Source: Marinihelvus sp963695135 (GTDB lineage Bacteria > Pseudomonadota > Gammaproteobacteria > Xanthomonadales > SZUA-36). Taken from it: a stretch of DNA of 64,000 nt. A program made the position numbers and the translations under genes. Positions 25,921 through 34,068 of this stretch are shown piece by piece (position 1 is the first letter of the stretch; each line of letters opens with the position of its first letter). The notes beneath the pieces were generated by a model. It made no database searches and was not told the DNA's origin. It saw only the letters and a list, made by a program, of their open reading frames with translations. Where the stretch lies: contig CAVOGA010000005.1 of NCBI GenBank assembly GCA_963695135.1, positions 62,001 to 126,000 on the forward strand, written 5' to 3'.

Positions 25921-26265
25921 ATGGCGTCCAATGAATTTCTCGACAGCGTCCGTGACAACCTGAACGGGCGGCCCGGCCAACCGCTGCTGCTTGGCGTTTG
26001 CGGCGTGCTGGCGAAAAAACTCGGGGTAGAGCCCTGGCTTACCCGGGCCGGCGCCATCATCCTGGCCCTGTTCTTCACCACCCTGGTCCCGATCGCTTAC
26101 GTGGTGCTGGGCCTGGTCATGGATGAGACCGCGGACCGCACGCGGGGCATCTTCAAGGGCCTGTTCATTGCCATCCAGGAAGGGGTAGAGAAAGTCCTGG
26201 ACGCCGCCGGCGACCTGTTTCGCAACGACCGCAACAGCCGGGGCGGCAGAGACGGCCAGCCCTGA
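25921..26265 (+). CDS. PspC-domain protein
   Basis: 114 residues from ATG 25921 (the frame extends upstream, but CTGAAG directly before this ATG and the start MASNEFLDSVR fit best). A PspC domain spans about 18-70: LLGVCGVLAKKLGVEPWLTRAG followed by a helix IILALFFTTLVPIAYVVLGL. The C-terminal third is a charged amphipathic segment (IAIQEGVEKVLDAAGDLFRNDR). PspC proteins sense or relay membrane stress with PspA/PspB, neither of which is here, so this may be an orphan. It is divergent from the fakAB-plsY-birA operon. Confidence 0.8.
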   Translation: MASNEFLDSVRDNLNGRPGQPLLLGVCGVLAKKLGVEPWLTRAGAIILALFFTTLVPIAYVVLGLVMDETADRTRGIFKGLFIAIQEGVEKVLDAAGDLFRNDRNSRGGRDGQP

Positions 26266-26289
26266 GCCCGGGCTCAAGCGATCAGTTAA

Positions 26290-26310
26290 CGGCCGCCTGC
26301 AGGGCGGCCG
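26290..26310. terminator. Hairpin between convergent genes
   Basis: CGGCCGCC at 26290-26297 and GGCGGCCG at 26303-26310 form an 8-base stem over a 5-base loop between the ends of pspC-like (+) and glutaredoxin-like (-) genes. No T-run follows on either strand, so termination activity is uncertain. Confidence 0.35.
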
Positions 26311-26338
26311 TGTGCCATCCAGGACCCGGGTTTTTACC

Positions 26339-26575
26339 TCAGGGGTGCCTGAGAAACTCGCTGAGTTGGGCCGCGTCAAAAGGCCAGCCCAGCTCACTGC
26401 CATCCGGCTCGCGCCGCAACACGGGAACGCGGATACCGTAGCGGTCCAGCAACCGGATATCATCCTCGATATCCACCGTCTCGAAAGCCTTACCCGGCGC
26501 CACAACCGCCAGCAGCGCTTCCGCCTCCTCGCACAGGTGGCAGTCCGGCCTGGAATACAGCAACAGTTCACTCAT
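26339..26575 (-). CDS. Glutaredoxin-family protein (DUF836-like)
   Basis: 78 residues from ATG 26575. A GTG nine bases upstream overlaps the GGGAGG ribosome site, so the ATG is preferred. The active-site CxxC is in SRPDCHLCEEAE near residue 12, followed by the thioredoxin-fold VPVL (cis-Pro) near 51-54 and a short C-terminal helix. Such small single-domain glutaredoxin-like proteins act in disulfide reduction, but their partners are largely unknown. Confidence 0.85.
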   Translation of the reverse strand: MSELLLYSRPDCHLCEEAEALLAVVAPGKAFETVDIEDDIRLLDRYGIRVPVLRREPDGSELGWPFDAAQLSEFLRHP

Positions 26576-26675
26576 GACGCGCACCTCCCTTCAGGACCGC
26601 TACCCTAACGCCACCCCGCTTCGCCGGCAAATACTCGCCGGCCCTCATGCCGCAGGAGGCGCGCTGCAAGACCCT

Positions 26676-26704
26676 TTGTCCCGGCCGGGGGCAGGCACTA
26701 GAAT
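26676..26704 (+). promoter_or_regulatory. Putative sigma-70 promoter of sdaA
   Basis: TTGTCC at 26676-26681 and TAGAAT at 26699-26704 with a 17-base spacer, ending 33 bases before the sdaA ATG. The boxes match consensus at 4 of 6 and 5 of 6 positions. Confidence 0.5.
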
Positions 26705-26736
26705 CCCAACTCTGATCAGCCGCGCCGAGAGCCAGC

Positions 26737-28116
26737 ATGTCCGTTAGCGTGTTCGAACTGTTCAAGGTCGGTATCGGGCCATCCAGCTCGCATACGGTAG
26801 GCCCGATGCGCGCTGCCCGGACCTTTGTCCGGCGCCTTGATGAAAACGGCCTGTTGGCGCGCGTCGCCCGCCTGGAGACCACCCTGCACGGCTCATTGGC
26901 GCACACGGGTCGCGGCCACGGCACGGACAAGGCCATTATTCTCGGACTGCTCGGCGATGAGCCGGACTCGATCGATCCGGACTCAATCGACAGCAAGCTG
27001 GCCGCGGTGCGTGACGCCGGGCGGCTGGCGCTGCACCAGGGGCCGGAGATCGCCTTCGATGAGAAGGCAGACCTGCGCTTCAACAAGCGCGAAAGCATGC
27101 CGTATCACCCGAACGGCATGCGCTTCAAAGCCTTCGACGAGCAGGGGGAACTGCTGCTGGTGCGGGATTACTATTCGGTGGGCGGCGGCTTCGTGGTCAA
27201 CGAGGACGAGGCCGCAGCAGACCGCATTGTGCGTGACCAGACGCCTGTCCCCTACCCGTTCACCACTGCCCGCGAATTGCGCGCCCAGTGCGCGGCGCAT
27301 GACCTGCGCATCGCCGAAGTCATGCTGGCCAACGAACAGGCCTGGCGCAGCGCAGCGGAGGTTCGCGAGCGCTTGCTGGCGATTCACGAGACCATGAAGC
27401 TGTGCATCAAGCGCGGCTGCGAAAGTCCCGGCGTGCTGCCCGGCGGGCTCCAGGTCAAGCGCCGGGCGCCCGGCCTCTACCAGGCGCTGCAGGCCCGCGA
27501 GCCTACCCCGGGTGAAGCCTCACTGGGCGCCCTGGACTGGGTCAATCTGTTTGCCCTGGCCGTGAACGAGGAGAATGCCGCCGGCGGGCGCGTGGTTACC
27601 GCGCCGACCAACGGCGCCGCGGGCATCATTCCCGCCGTGCTGGGCTACTACATGCACTTCGTCGACGACGCCGACGAAGACGGGGTCATCGAGTTTTTGC
27701 TGACCGCCGGGGCGATCGGCATCCTCTACATGCTCAACGCGTCGATCTCCGGCGCCGAGGTCGGTTGCCAGGGCGAGGTGGGCGTGGCCTGTTCCATGGC
27801 CGCCGGCGGACTCACCGCCGCGATGGGCGGCAGCACCGCGCAGGTGGAAAATGCGGCGGAAATCGGCATGGAGCATAACCTGGGGCTTACCTGCGACCCG
27901 GTGGGCGGACTGGTGCAGGTGCCCTGTATCGAGCGCAACGCCATGGGCGCCGTGAAGGCCATCAATGCGCAGCGACTGGCCTTCCGCGGCGATGGCCAGC
28001 ACATCGTCTCGCTGGACAAGGTCATCAAGACGATGGCGGAAACGGGGCGCGACATGAAGCGTCGTTACAAGGAAACGTCCCGCGGCGGCCTGGCGGTCAA
28101 CGTGATCGAGTGCTGA
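26737..28116 (+). CDS. sdaA: L-serine ammonia-lyase, iron-sulfur dependent
   Basis: 459 residues, matching the single-chain SdaA/SdaB type. The N-terminal beta domain begins FKVGIGPSSSHTVGPMRAA. The catalytic alpha domain has APTNGAAGIIPAVLGYY, the cluster Cys in GCQGEVGVACSMAAGG and CDPVGGLVQVPCIERNAMGA, so the [4Fe-4S] ligands are present. The enzyme deaminates L-serine to pyruvate and ammonia in the cytosol. The gene stands alone with its own promoter. The ending (SRGGLAVNVIEC) is the usual family C-terminus, whose final Cys inserts into the active site in characterised members. Confidence 0.96.
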   Translation: MSVSVFELFKVGIGPSSSHTVGPMRAARTFVRRLDENGLLARVARLETTLHGSLAHTGRGHGTDKAIILGLLGDEPDSIDPDSIDSKLAAVRDAGRLALHQGPEIAFDEKADLRFNKRESMPYHPNGMRFKAFDEQGELLLVRDYYSVGGGFVVNEDEAAADRIVRDQTPVPYPFTTARELRAQCAAHDLRIAEVMLANEQAWRSAAEVRERLLAIHETMKLCIKRGCESPGVLPGGLQVKRRAPGLYQALQAREPTPGEASLGALDWVNLFALAVNEENAAGGRVVTAPTNGAAGIIPAVLGYYMHFVDDADEDGVIEFLLTAGAIGILYMLNASISGAEVGCQGEVGVACSMAAGGLTAAMGGSTAQVENAAEIGMEHNLGLTCDPVGGLVQVPCIERNAMGAVKAINAQRLAFRGDGQHIVSLDKVIKTMAETGRDMKRRYKETSRGGLAVNVIEC

Positions 28117-28183
28117 ACCAACGCGCATCGCGGGCGTCCAAGCCACCAGGCCCACCCGTCACCCCGCCACGCCAGGGACCGGC

Positions 28184-29131
28184 ATGAGCAGAAGCATCAT
28201 CAAAACCGTTTTCACCCTGCTGCTGATCCTGTTTGCGGCCTGTGCCCATGCGCAGCATTACAAGTGGCAGGATCCGCAGGGCCAGTGGCATTTCAGCGAC
28301 CGGCCACCGGCCGATGGCTCCCGTTTCGAGACGATCGGCCTGCCGCGGGAGCCGCGCTCCATGGTCAGCGCCCGTCGCGGCGGCGAGCAGCACCGGCCGC
28401 GGCACTACTTTTTCAATCATTATCACGGCCCTGCACAAATCGAACTGCGCCTGACCGAAGCGCAAAACGTCGTATCCAGCCCGCCGCTGCCAGCGCGCTT
28501 CGTCATTCCCGGGGACAGTGAACTGGGCCTGGTGCAGTTCGGGCCGCGGGACCCGTCCCAGCCCTTCAGTTATCGCCTCGCCTACTCGCTGGTGCCCGGC
28601 GCGCCGAGTGCCGAACTGCCGGATGACCTGGCCTTCTACCCGCCGTTTGCAAGGGACCGGAGATTCCCGATCTCCCAGGGGCTGGATGACGCACAGACGC
28701 ACCAGGATGCCGCCAATCGCTACGCGGTCGATATCGTGATGCCCATCGGCACGCCGGTCTTTGCCGCCCGCGGCGGCGTGGTGATGGACAGTGAGCAGCA
28801 GTACCCGGATACGGGCAGGGAAGAGGAGCGCTACCTCGACCAGGCAAATTTCGTCCGCATTGCGCATGACGACGGCACCATGGCGGTCTATGCGCACTTG
28901 CAGCGCGACAGCCTGCGCGTGGTGCCGGGGATGCGCGTGCCCGCGGGCCATTGGATCGCCAACTCGGGTAACAGCGGCTACAGCTCCGGGCCTCACCTGC
29001 ACTTCGTCATCCAGATGAATATCGACATGGCGCTGGAGTCCCTGCCGATCAGCTTCCGCAGGCCGGACGGCGGTGTCATGGACCCGGACCGCCCGCAGAT
29101 GCTCAGCGGCGTGCTGCCCGGCGCGCGCTGA
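28184..29131 (+). CDS. Secreted M23-family peptidase with N-terminal DUF4124
   Basis: 315 residues with a signal peptide (VFTLLLILFAACAHAQ). Residues about 24-50 match DUF4124 (HYKWQDPQGQWHFSDRPP). A middle beta region is followed by the LytM peptidase domain: HQDAANRYAVDIVMPIGTPV supplies the first His and Asp zinc ligands, and SSGPHLHFVIQ near residue 270 supplies the HxH. All metal ligands are visible, so it may be an active peptidoglycan endopeptidase. It lies 68 bases after sdaA, probably under its own control. Confidence 0.88.
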   Translation: MSRSIIKTVFTLLLILFAACAHAQHYKWQDPQGQWHFSDRPPADGSRFETIGLPREPRSMVSARRGGEQHRPRHYFFNHYHGPAQIELRLTEAQNVVSSPPLPARFVIPGDSELGLVQFGPRDPSQPFSYRLAYSLVPGAPSAELPDDLAFYPPFARDRRFPISQGLDDAQTHQDAANRYAVDIVMPIGTPVFAARGGVVMDSEQQYPDTGREEERYLDQANFVRIAHDDGTMAVYAHLQRDSLRVVPGMRVPAGHWIANSGNSGYSSGPHLHFVIQMNIDMALESLPISFRRPDGGVMDPDRPQMLSGVLPGAR

Positions 29132-29155
29132 GATTTTCTGCCTCTCCCCGGGGCG

Positions 29156-29593
29156 TCAGTCCTCCGATTCGGGCTCAAAGTCCTCGAGTTGCTCGAGCAG
29201 GTTGATCGCTACCGCGACAAAATCCGAGTCGGTCACGATACCCACCAGCGCGCCCCCTTCTACCACCGGCAGGCAGCCGATTTTGTGCCGTTCAAGGTAC
29301 TTTGCGGCCAGGCGCACATTGGCTTGTGGCGATACCGTGTCGATTTCCGTGACCATGGCGTCCTCCACCGGGAAGAAGGCCGTATCCAGCTGCGAGTCAC
29401 GATCCTTGAGAATCGAGTCGGAGGCGGCGAGCACGTCTGACTGGGTCAGCAGGCCGACGAGCTTGCCGTCGTGGTTCACCACGGGCAGGTGACGTATACC
29501 CTTCTCGTTCATCAACTCGCGGGCGTGGTAGAGGCTGGCGGAAGGATGCACGGTAACCAGGTCCGTACTCATGATGTTGGCGATTTCGAACAT
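29156..29593 (-). CDS. Two-CBS-domain protein
   Basis: 145 residues made almost entirely of a CBS pair: MSTDLVTVHPSASLYHARELM with GIRHLPVVNHDGKLVGLLTQSD, and the second MVTEIDTVSPQANVRLAAKYL with IGCLPVVEGGALVGIVTDSDF. Stand-alone CBS pairs bind adenine nucleotides and regulate partner proteins. A GGAGA ribosome site sits before ATG 29593. It is divergent from prfC and convergent with the M23 gene; no partner is obvious. Confidence 0.88.
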   Translation of the reverse strand: MFEIANIMSTDLVTVHPSASLYHARELMNEKGIRHLPVVNHDGKLVGLLTQSDVLAASDSILKDRDSQLDTAFFPVEDAMVTEIDTVSPQANVRLAAKYLERHKIGCLPVVEGGALVGIVTDSDFVAVAINLLEQLEDFEPESED

Positions 29594-29722
29594 GGGCTGT
29601 CTCCATAACGTTGCGCTGATCTTAGCGAACGACCGGGGAACGCCGCATGACCCCGGTCATTTAATGGGCCTGTCTGCTAGAATGCAGGGCTTTTTTCGTT
29701 CCCGGAAACCGTTCCTGAGTTC

Positions 29723-31318
29723 ATGTCCAAAGTCCAGCAACAACTTGAGCGCCGTCGCACCTTCGCCATCATCAGCCACCCGGATGCGGGCAAGACCACG
29801 CTGACGGAAAAACTGCTGCTGTTCGGGGGCGCCATCAATATGGCCGGTGCGGTGAAAGCCAAGAAGGCCGCGCGTCATGCCACCTCGGACTGGATGAAGA
29901 TGGAGCAGGAGCGCGGCATCTCCGTGACCAGCTCGGTCATGCAGTTCACTTACGGCGACCGCATCGTGAACCTGCTGGATACACCGGGCCACGCGGACTT
30001 TTCCGAGGACACCTATCGCACGCTTACCGCCGTGGACTCGGCGCTGATGGTCATCGACTGCGCCAAGGGCGTGGAGGAGCGCACCATCAAGCTGATGGAG
30101 GTGTGCCGCCTTCGCCAGACGCCCATCTTCACCTTTATTAACAAGCTGGACCGCGAGGGCCGCGAGCCCATCGAGCTCCTGGACGAGGTGGAGGAGGTGC
30201 TGGGCATCGCCTGTGCGCCGGTCACCTGGCCCATCGGGATGGGCAAACGGCTCAAAGGGGTTTACCACCTGCTTGACGACACGGTGCACCTGTACGAGCC
30301 CGGCAAGAACTACGTCACCCAGAACGCGGAAATCATCCAGGGACTGGACAATCCGATCCTGGATGAACGGCTGGGCCGGCAGGTCGCGGAATTCCGCGAG
30401 GAAATCGAGCTGGTGCAGGGCGCCAGCCACGAGTTCGATGCGCAGGCCTACCTGGCCGGAGAGCAGACCCCGGTTTTCTTCGGCTCCGCCATCAACAACT
30501 TCGGTGTCACGCCGCTGCTGGACGCGTTCGTGAAGTATGCGCCGCCGCCCGGCCCCAGTGAGACCACCACGAGGACGGTGCAACCCGATGAGCCCAAGCT
30601 GACCGGCTTCGTGTTCAAGATCCAGGCAAACATGGACCCGGCGCACCGGGACCGCGTGGCCTTCATGCGCATCTGTTCCGGCCGTTTCGAACAGGGCATG
30701 AAGATGTTCCACGTGCGCCTGGGCAAGGACATCAAGATTCCGAACGCGCTGACCTTCCTGGCGCAGGACCGCGACTCGGTGGAAGAGGCCTGGCCCGGGG
30801 ACATTATCGGCATCCACAACCATGGCACGATCGCCATCGGCGACAGCTTCACCACGGGCGAATCGCTTCAGTTCACGGGCATTCCGAACTTCGCCCCGGA
30901 GCTGTTCCGCCGCGCGGTGCTCAAGGATCCTTTAAAGCTCAAGGCGCTGCAGAAAGGCCTGGTGCAACTCTCCGAGGAAGGGGCGACCCAGTTTTTCCGC
31001 CCGGCCCAGGGCAACGAGCTGATTCTCGGCGCCGTCGGCGTGCTGCAGTTCGAAGTGGTGGCCTACCGCCTGAAACACGAGTACAACGTGGAGGCCATCT
31101 TCGAGGCGGTGAACATCGCAACGGCCCGCTGGGTGCGTTGCAAGGATCCGAAAATGCTGCGCGATTTTGAAAACCAGCTCGGCAACAACCTGGCGCGGGA
31201 CGCGGCGGACCAGCTCGTCTACCTGGCGCCAACCCGGGTCAACCTGCAGCTGACGCAGGAGCGCTGGCCGGACATCAGGTTCGCGCAGACCCGCGAAACG
31301 GTCAACTACACCGAATGA
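29723..31318 (+). CDS. prfC: Peptide chain release factor 3
   Basis: 531 residues, the normal RF3 length. GTPase motifs are complete: G1 SHPDAGKTTLTEKLL near residue 16, G3 DTPGHADFSEDTYRTL near 87 and G4 NKLDREGREP near 140. The C-terminal domain runs normally to RFAQTRETVNYTE. RF3 recycles RF1/RF2 from the ribosome and takes part in post-transfer quality control. The frame has no break in this gene. Confidence 0.97.
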   Translation: MSKVQQQLERRRTFAIISHPDAGKTTLTEKLLLFGGAINMAGAVKAKKAARHATSDWMKMEQERGISVTSSVMQFTYGDRIVNLLDTPGHADFSEDTYRTLTAVDSALMVIDCAKGVEERTIKLMEVCRLRQTPIFTFINKLDREGREPIELLDEVEEVLGIACAPVTWPIGMGKRLKGVYHLLDDTVHLYEPGKNYVTQNAEIIQGLDNPILDERLGRQVAEFREEIELVQGASHEFDAQAYLAGEQTPVFFGSAINNFGVTPLLDAFVKYAPPPGPSETTTRTVQPDEPKLTGFVFKIQANMDPAHRDRVAFMRICSGRFEQGMKMFHVRLGKDIKIPNALTFLAQDRDSVEEAWPGDIIGIHNHGTIAIGDSFTTGESLQFTGIPNFAPELFRRAVLKDPLKLKALQKGLVQLSEEGATQFFRPAQGNELILGAVGVLQFEVVAYRLKHEYNVEAIFEAVNIATARWVRCKDPKMLRDFENQLGNNLARDAADQLVYLAPTRVNLQLTQERWPDIRFAQTRETVNYTE

Positions 31319-31334
31319 CACCCGGGCACCGCCC

Positions 31335-32699
31335 ATGAGCCAGCTGGCCGTCGGGCGGGTGCTGTCCCGGCTCGTGCCGGACGCGGCGCGGCGCAAGGCC
31401 ATCTGGCCGATTGCCCTGCCCATCATGGGCGGGATGATGTCGCAGAACGTGCTCAACCTGGTGGATGTGGGCATGGTAGGCCGCCTGGGTGATGCATCGC
31501 TGGCCGCAACCGGCCTGGGCGGCTTTGCCAACTACCTGGCCATCTCTTTCATCATCGGTCTGTCCGCGGGCGTGCAGGCGCTGGCCGCGCGGCGCCTGGG
31601 GGAAGGGCGTGACAGCGAAACCGCGGTCCCGCTCAACGGCGGCCTGCTGCTGGCCCTGATCATCGGTGTGCCGCTGTGCGCGGTGCTGTATCTGGCCACG
31701 CCCACGGCCTTTCAATGGCTGACCTCCGACCCGCAGGTCGCGGAACTGGGCATACCCTATTTGCAGGTGCGCCTGCTGAGCATGGTGGCGGTGGGGATGA
31801 ATTTTTCCTTTCGCGGCTACTGGAGCGCCATTCACCTGACCGGCATCTACCTGCGCACGCTGCTCATCATGCATGCGGTCAATATCTTTCTGAACTGGGT
31901 GCTGATTTTCGGCAACCTGGGCGCCCCGGAGCTGGGCGTTTACGGGGCCGGCCTGGCAACGACCATCTCGCTATACGTGGGCACGGCCCTGTATTTCTGG
32001 TTTGCCTGGCGGCATACCCGGGAGCGCGGTTTTCTGGACCGGGTTCCCAGCCGCAGCACGCTCTGGCAACAATTCACCCTGTCCCTGCCCGCCAGCCTCC
32101 AGCAACTGTTTTTTTCCGCCGGCCTGGTGGCCCTGGTGTGGATCGTCGGACGCATCGGCACCGCCGAGGTGGCAGCGGTCAATGTGCTCATGACCTTTCA
32201 TATCACTGCCCTGCTGCCCGCCTTCGGTATCGCGCTGGCCTGCACCACGCTGGTCAGCAATGCACTGGGACGCAAGGACCTGGAAGATGCAGCGCGCTGG
32301 GGCTGGGACTGCGCGGCGCTGACATTTATCTACGGCGTGGTGCTGAGCGTGCTGATCATGCTCTTCGCCAAGCCGCTGCTGGCCGTGTTCCTGACCAACC
32401 CGGATACGCGCGACCTGGCCTACTGGCCGCTCATCATATGGGCTGTGGTACTGGGCTTTGACTGCGCCGGGATGGTCCTGATGAACGGCCTGATCGGCGC
32501 CGGCGACACCCGCCGCGCCATGTGGATCAGCACCCTCTCCCAGTGGGCATTCTTCCTGCCGCTCGCCTGGCTCATGGGGCCCGTGCTGGGGTTCGGCCTG
32601 CTCGGCGTGTGGACGATCAACGCCATCTACCGTCTTGGCCAGGCCCTGGTTCTTGCCCGGCAGTGGTCCGGACGCCGCTGGGCCAGCATCGATATCTGA
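31335..32699 (+). CDS. MATE-family multidrug/Na+ or H+ antiporter
   Basis: 454 residues with about twelve hydrophobic helices in two halves. The start region IWPIALPIMGGMMSQNVLNLVDVGMVGRLGDASLAA is the MATE entry motif, with the repeat counterpart LPASLQQLFFSAGLVALVWIVGRIGTAEVAA in the second half near 240. It resembles the DinF/NorM branch and exports cationic drugs or metabolites using ion gradients. It follows prfC by 16 bases and may be co-transcribed; the substrate cannot be told. Confidence 0.92.
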   Translation: MSQLAVGRVLSRLVPDAARRKAIWPIALPIMGGMMSQNVLNLVDVGMVGRLGDASLAATGLGGFANYLAISFIIGLSAGVQALAARRLGEGRDSETAVPLNGGLLLALIIGVPLCAVLYLATPTAFQWLTSDPQVAELGIPYLQVRLLSMVAVGMNFSFRGYWSAIHLTGIYLRTLLIMHAVNIFLNWVLIFGNLGAPELGVYGAGLATTISLYVGTALYFWFAWRHTRERGFLDRVPSRSTLWQQFTLSLPASLQQLFFSAGLVALVWIVGRIGTAEVAAVNVLMTFHITALLPAFGIALACTTLVSNALGRKDLEDAARWGWDCAALTFIYGVVLSVLIMLFAKPLLAVFLTNPDTRDLAYWPLIIWAVVLGFDCAGMVLMNGLIGAGDTRRAMWISTLSQWAFFLPLAWLMGPVLGFGLLGVWTINAIYRLGQALVLARQWSGRRWASIDI

Positions 32700-32787
32700 A
32701 AATTCGCCGGCGGTTTGCCTGCACCGGCAACGCAGGCTACATTGCCCCTCCAAGAAGGGCGGTTCCGCCCCTGCCCCGGAGCCTTAA

Positions 32788-34059
32788 ATGACAAGCATCG
32801 CGTTCGGAGTGTTCGGACTCATCGTACTGCTCGGCCTGGTCTGGTTGCTGTCCATGGACCGGCGCAACGTCAACTGGCGTCTCGTGGCATCGGGCATCGG
32901 CCTGCAACTGGCTTTTGCCATTCTCGTGATCCTGGTTCCGGGCGGCCGCGAGGTGTTCAATTTCCTCTCCTCGATCTTCGTCAAGGTCATCGACTTCGCG
33001 ATGGTCGGCTCAGGATTCATCTTCAACGACCTGGCCAACCCGGCGCGCTTCGGTTTCGTATTTGCCTTCCAGGTGCTGCCGACCATCATCTTCTTCGCCT
33101 CGCTGATGGCGGTGCTGTATCACCTCGGCATCATGCAGCGCATCGTCCAGGGCATGGCCTGGGTGATGCAGAAAACCCTCCGGGTATCCGGCTCGGAATC
33201 CCTGGCGGTGGCGGCCAACGTGTTCGTCGGCCAGACCGAGGCGCCGCTGGTGGTGCGGCCCTATATCGCGCGGATGACCGAATCGGAACTGCTCACCATG
33301 ATGATCGGCGGCATGGCGACGATCGCCGGCGCGGTGCTGGCGGCCTATATCGCCCTGCTCGGCGGTCCCGACCCGGAGCAGCAGCTGTTTTACGCGCGGC
33401 ACCTGCTGGCCGCCAGCGTCATGGCCGCCCCGGCGACCATCGTCATCGCCAAGATTCTGCGCCCGGAGACGGAAACCTCCCTGACCGGCGGCACGGTCCG
33501 GATCAAGGTGGAGAAAACGGCCGGCAATGTCATCGAGGCGGCCGCCAACGGCGCCGCGGACGGGCTCAAGCTGGCGCTGAATGTCGGCGCGATGCTGCTG
33601 GCCTTTATCGCCCTGCTCGCCATGCTGGACTGGCCGCTGGCCTGGCTGGGCCAGCTCAGCGGCCTGGAAGCCACCCTGGGACAGCCGCTGTCCCTCAAGC
33701 TGATACTCGGTTACCTGCTCTCACCGCTGGCCTGGATTATCGGCGTGCCGGCCGTGGACGCGGTGGCGGTCGGTGGCCTGATCGGCGAGAAGGTTATTGC
33801 CAACGAGTTCCTGGCCTATTCCAGCCTGAACCAGATCAAGGACACGCTGGACCCGCACTCGGTGCTGATTTCCACCTACGCGCTGTGCGGATTTGCCAAC
33901 TTCTCCTCCATCGCCATCCAGATCGGCGGGATCGGCGGGCTCGCGCCGGAGCGCCGCAGTGACATCGCGCGGCTGGGCCTGCGCGCCGTGTTCGGCGGCA
34001 CCATCGCGACCATGATGACCGCCACCATTGCCGGCGTGCTGACCACGCTGGCAGGCTAA
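32788..34059 (+). CDS. NupC-family concentrative nucleoside transporter
   Basis: 423 residues with helices throughout. CNT-family signatures: FQVLPTIIFFASLMAVLYHLG, SGSESLAVAANVFVGQTEAP near residues 133-152, IARMTESELLTMM and GFANFSSIAIQIGGIG near 370-385. The GQTEAP and NFSSI motifs bind the nucleoside and the coupling ion. It should import nucleosides across the inner membrane. The length and order are normal and the frame is unbroken. Confidence 0.95.
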   Translation: MTSIAFGVFGLIVLLGLVWLLSMDRRNVNWRLVASGIGLQLAFAILVILVPGGREVFNFLSSIFVKVIDFAMVGSGFIFNDLANPARFGFVFAFQVLPTIIFFASLMAVLYHLGIMQRIVQGMAWVMQKTLRVSGSESLAVAANVFVGQTEAPLVVRPYIARMTESELLTMMIGGMATIAGAVLAAYIALLGGPDPEQQLFYARHLLAASVMAAPATIVIAKILRPETETSLTGGTVRIKVEKTAGNVIEAAANGAADGLKLALNVGAMLLAFIALLAMLDWPLAWLGQLSGLEATLGQPLSLKLILGYLLSPLAWIIGVPAVDAVAVGGLIGEKVIANEFLAYSSLNQIKDTLDPHSVLISTYALCGFANFSSIAIQIGGIGGLAPERRSDIARLGLRAVFGGTIATMMTATIAGVLTTLAG

Positions 34060-34068
34060 TAAAAAAGG

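Noticed and set aside
32715..33962. A 415-codon forward frame
   Set aside because: It overlaps the NupC-type gene in another frame and is Arg/Gly/Ala-rich; the NupC signatures settle the frame.
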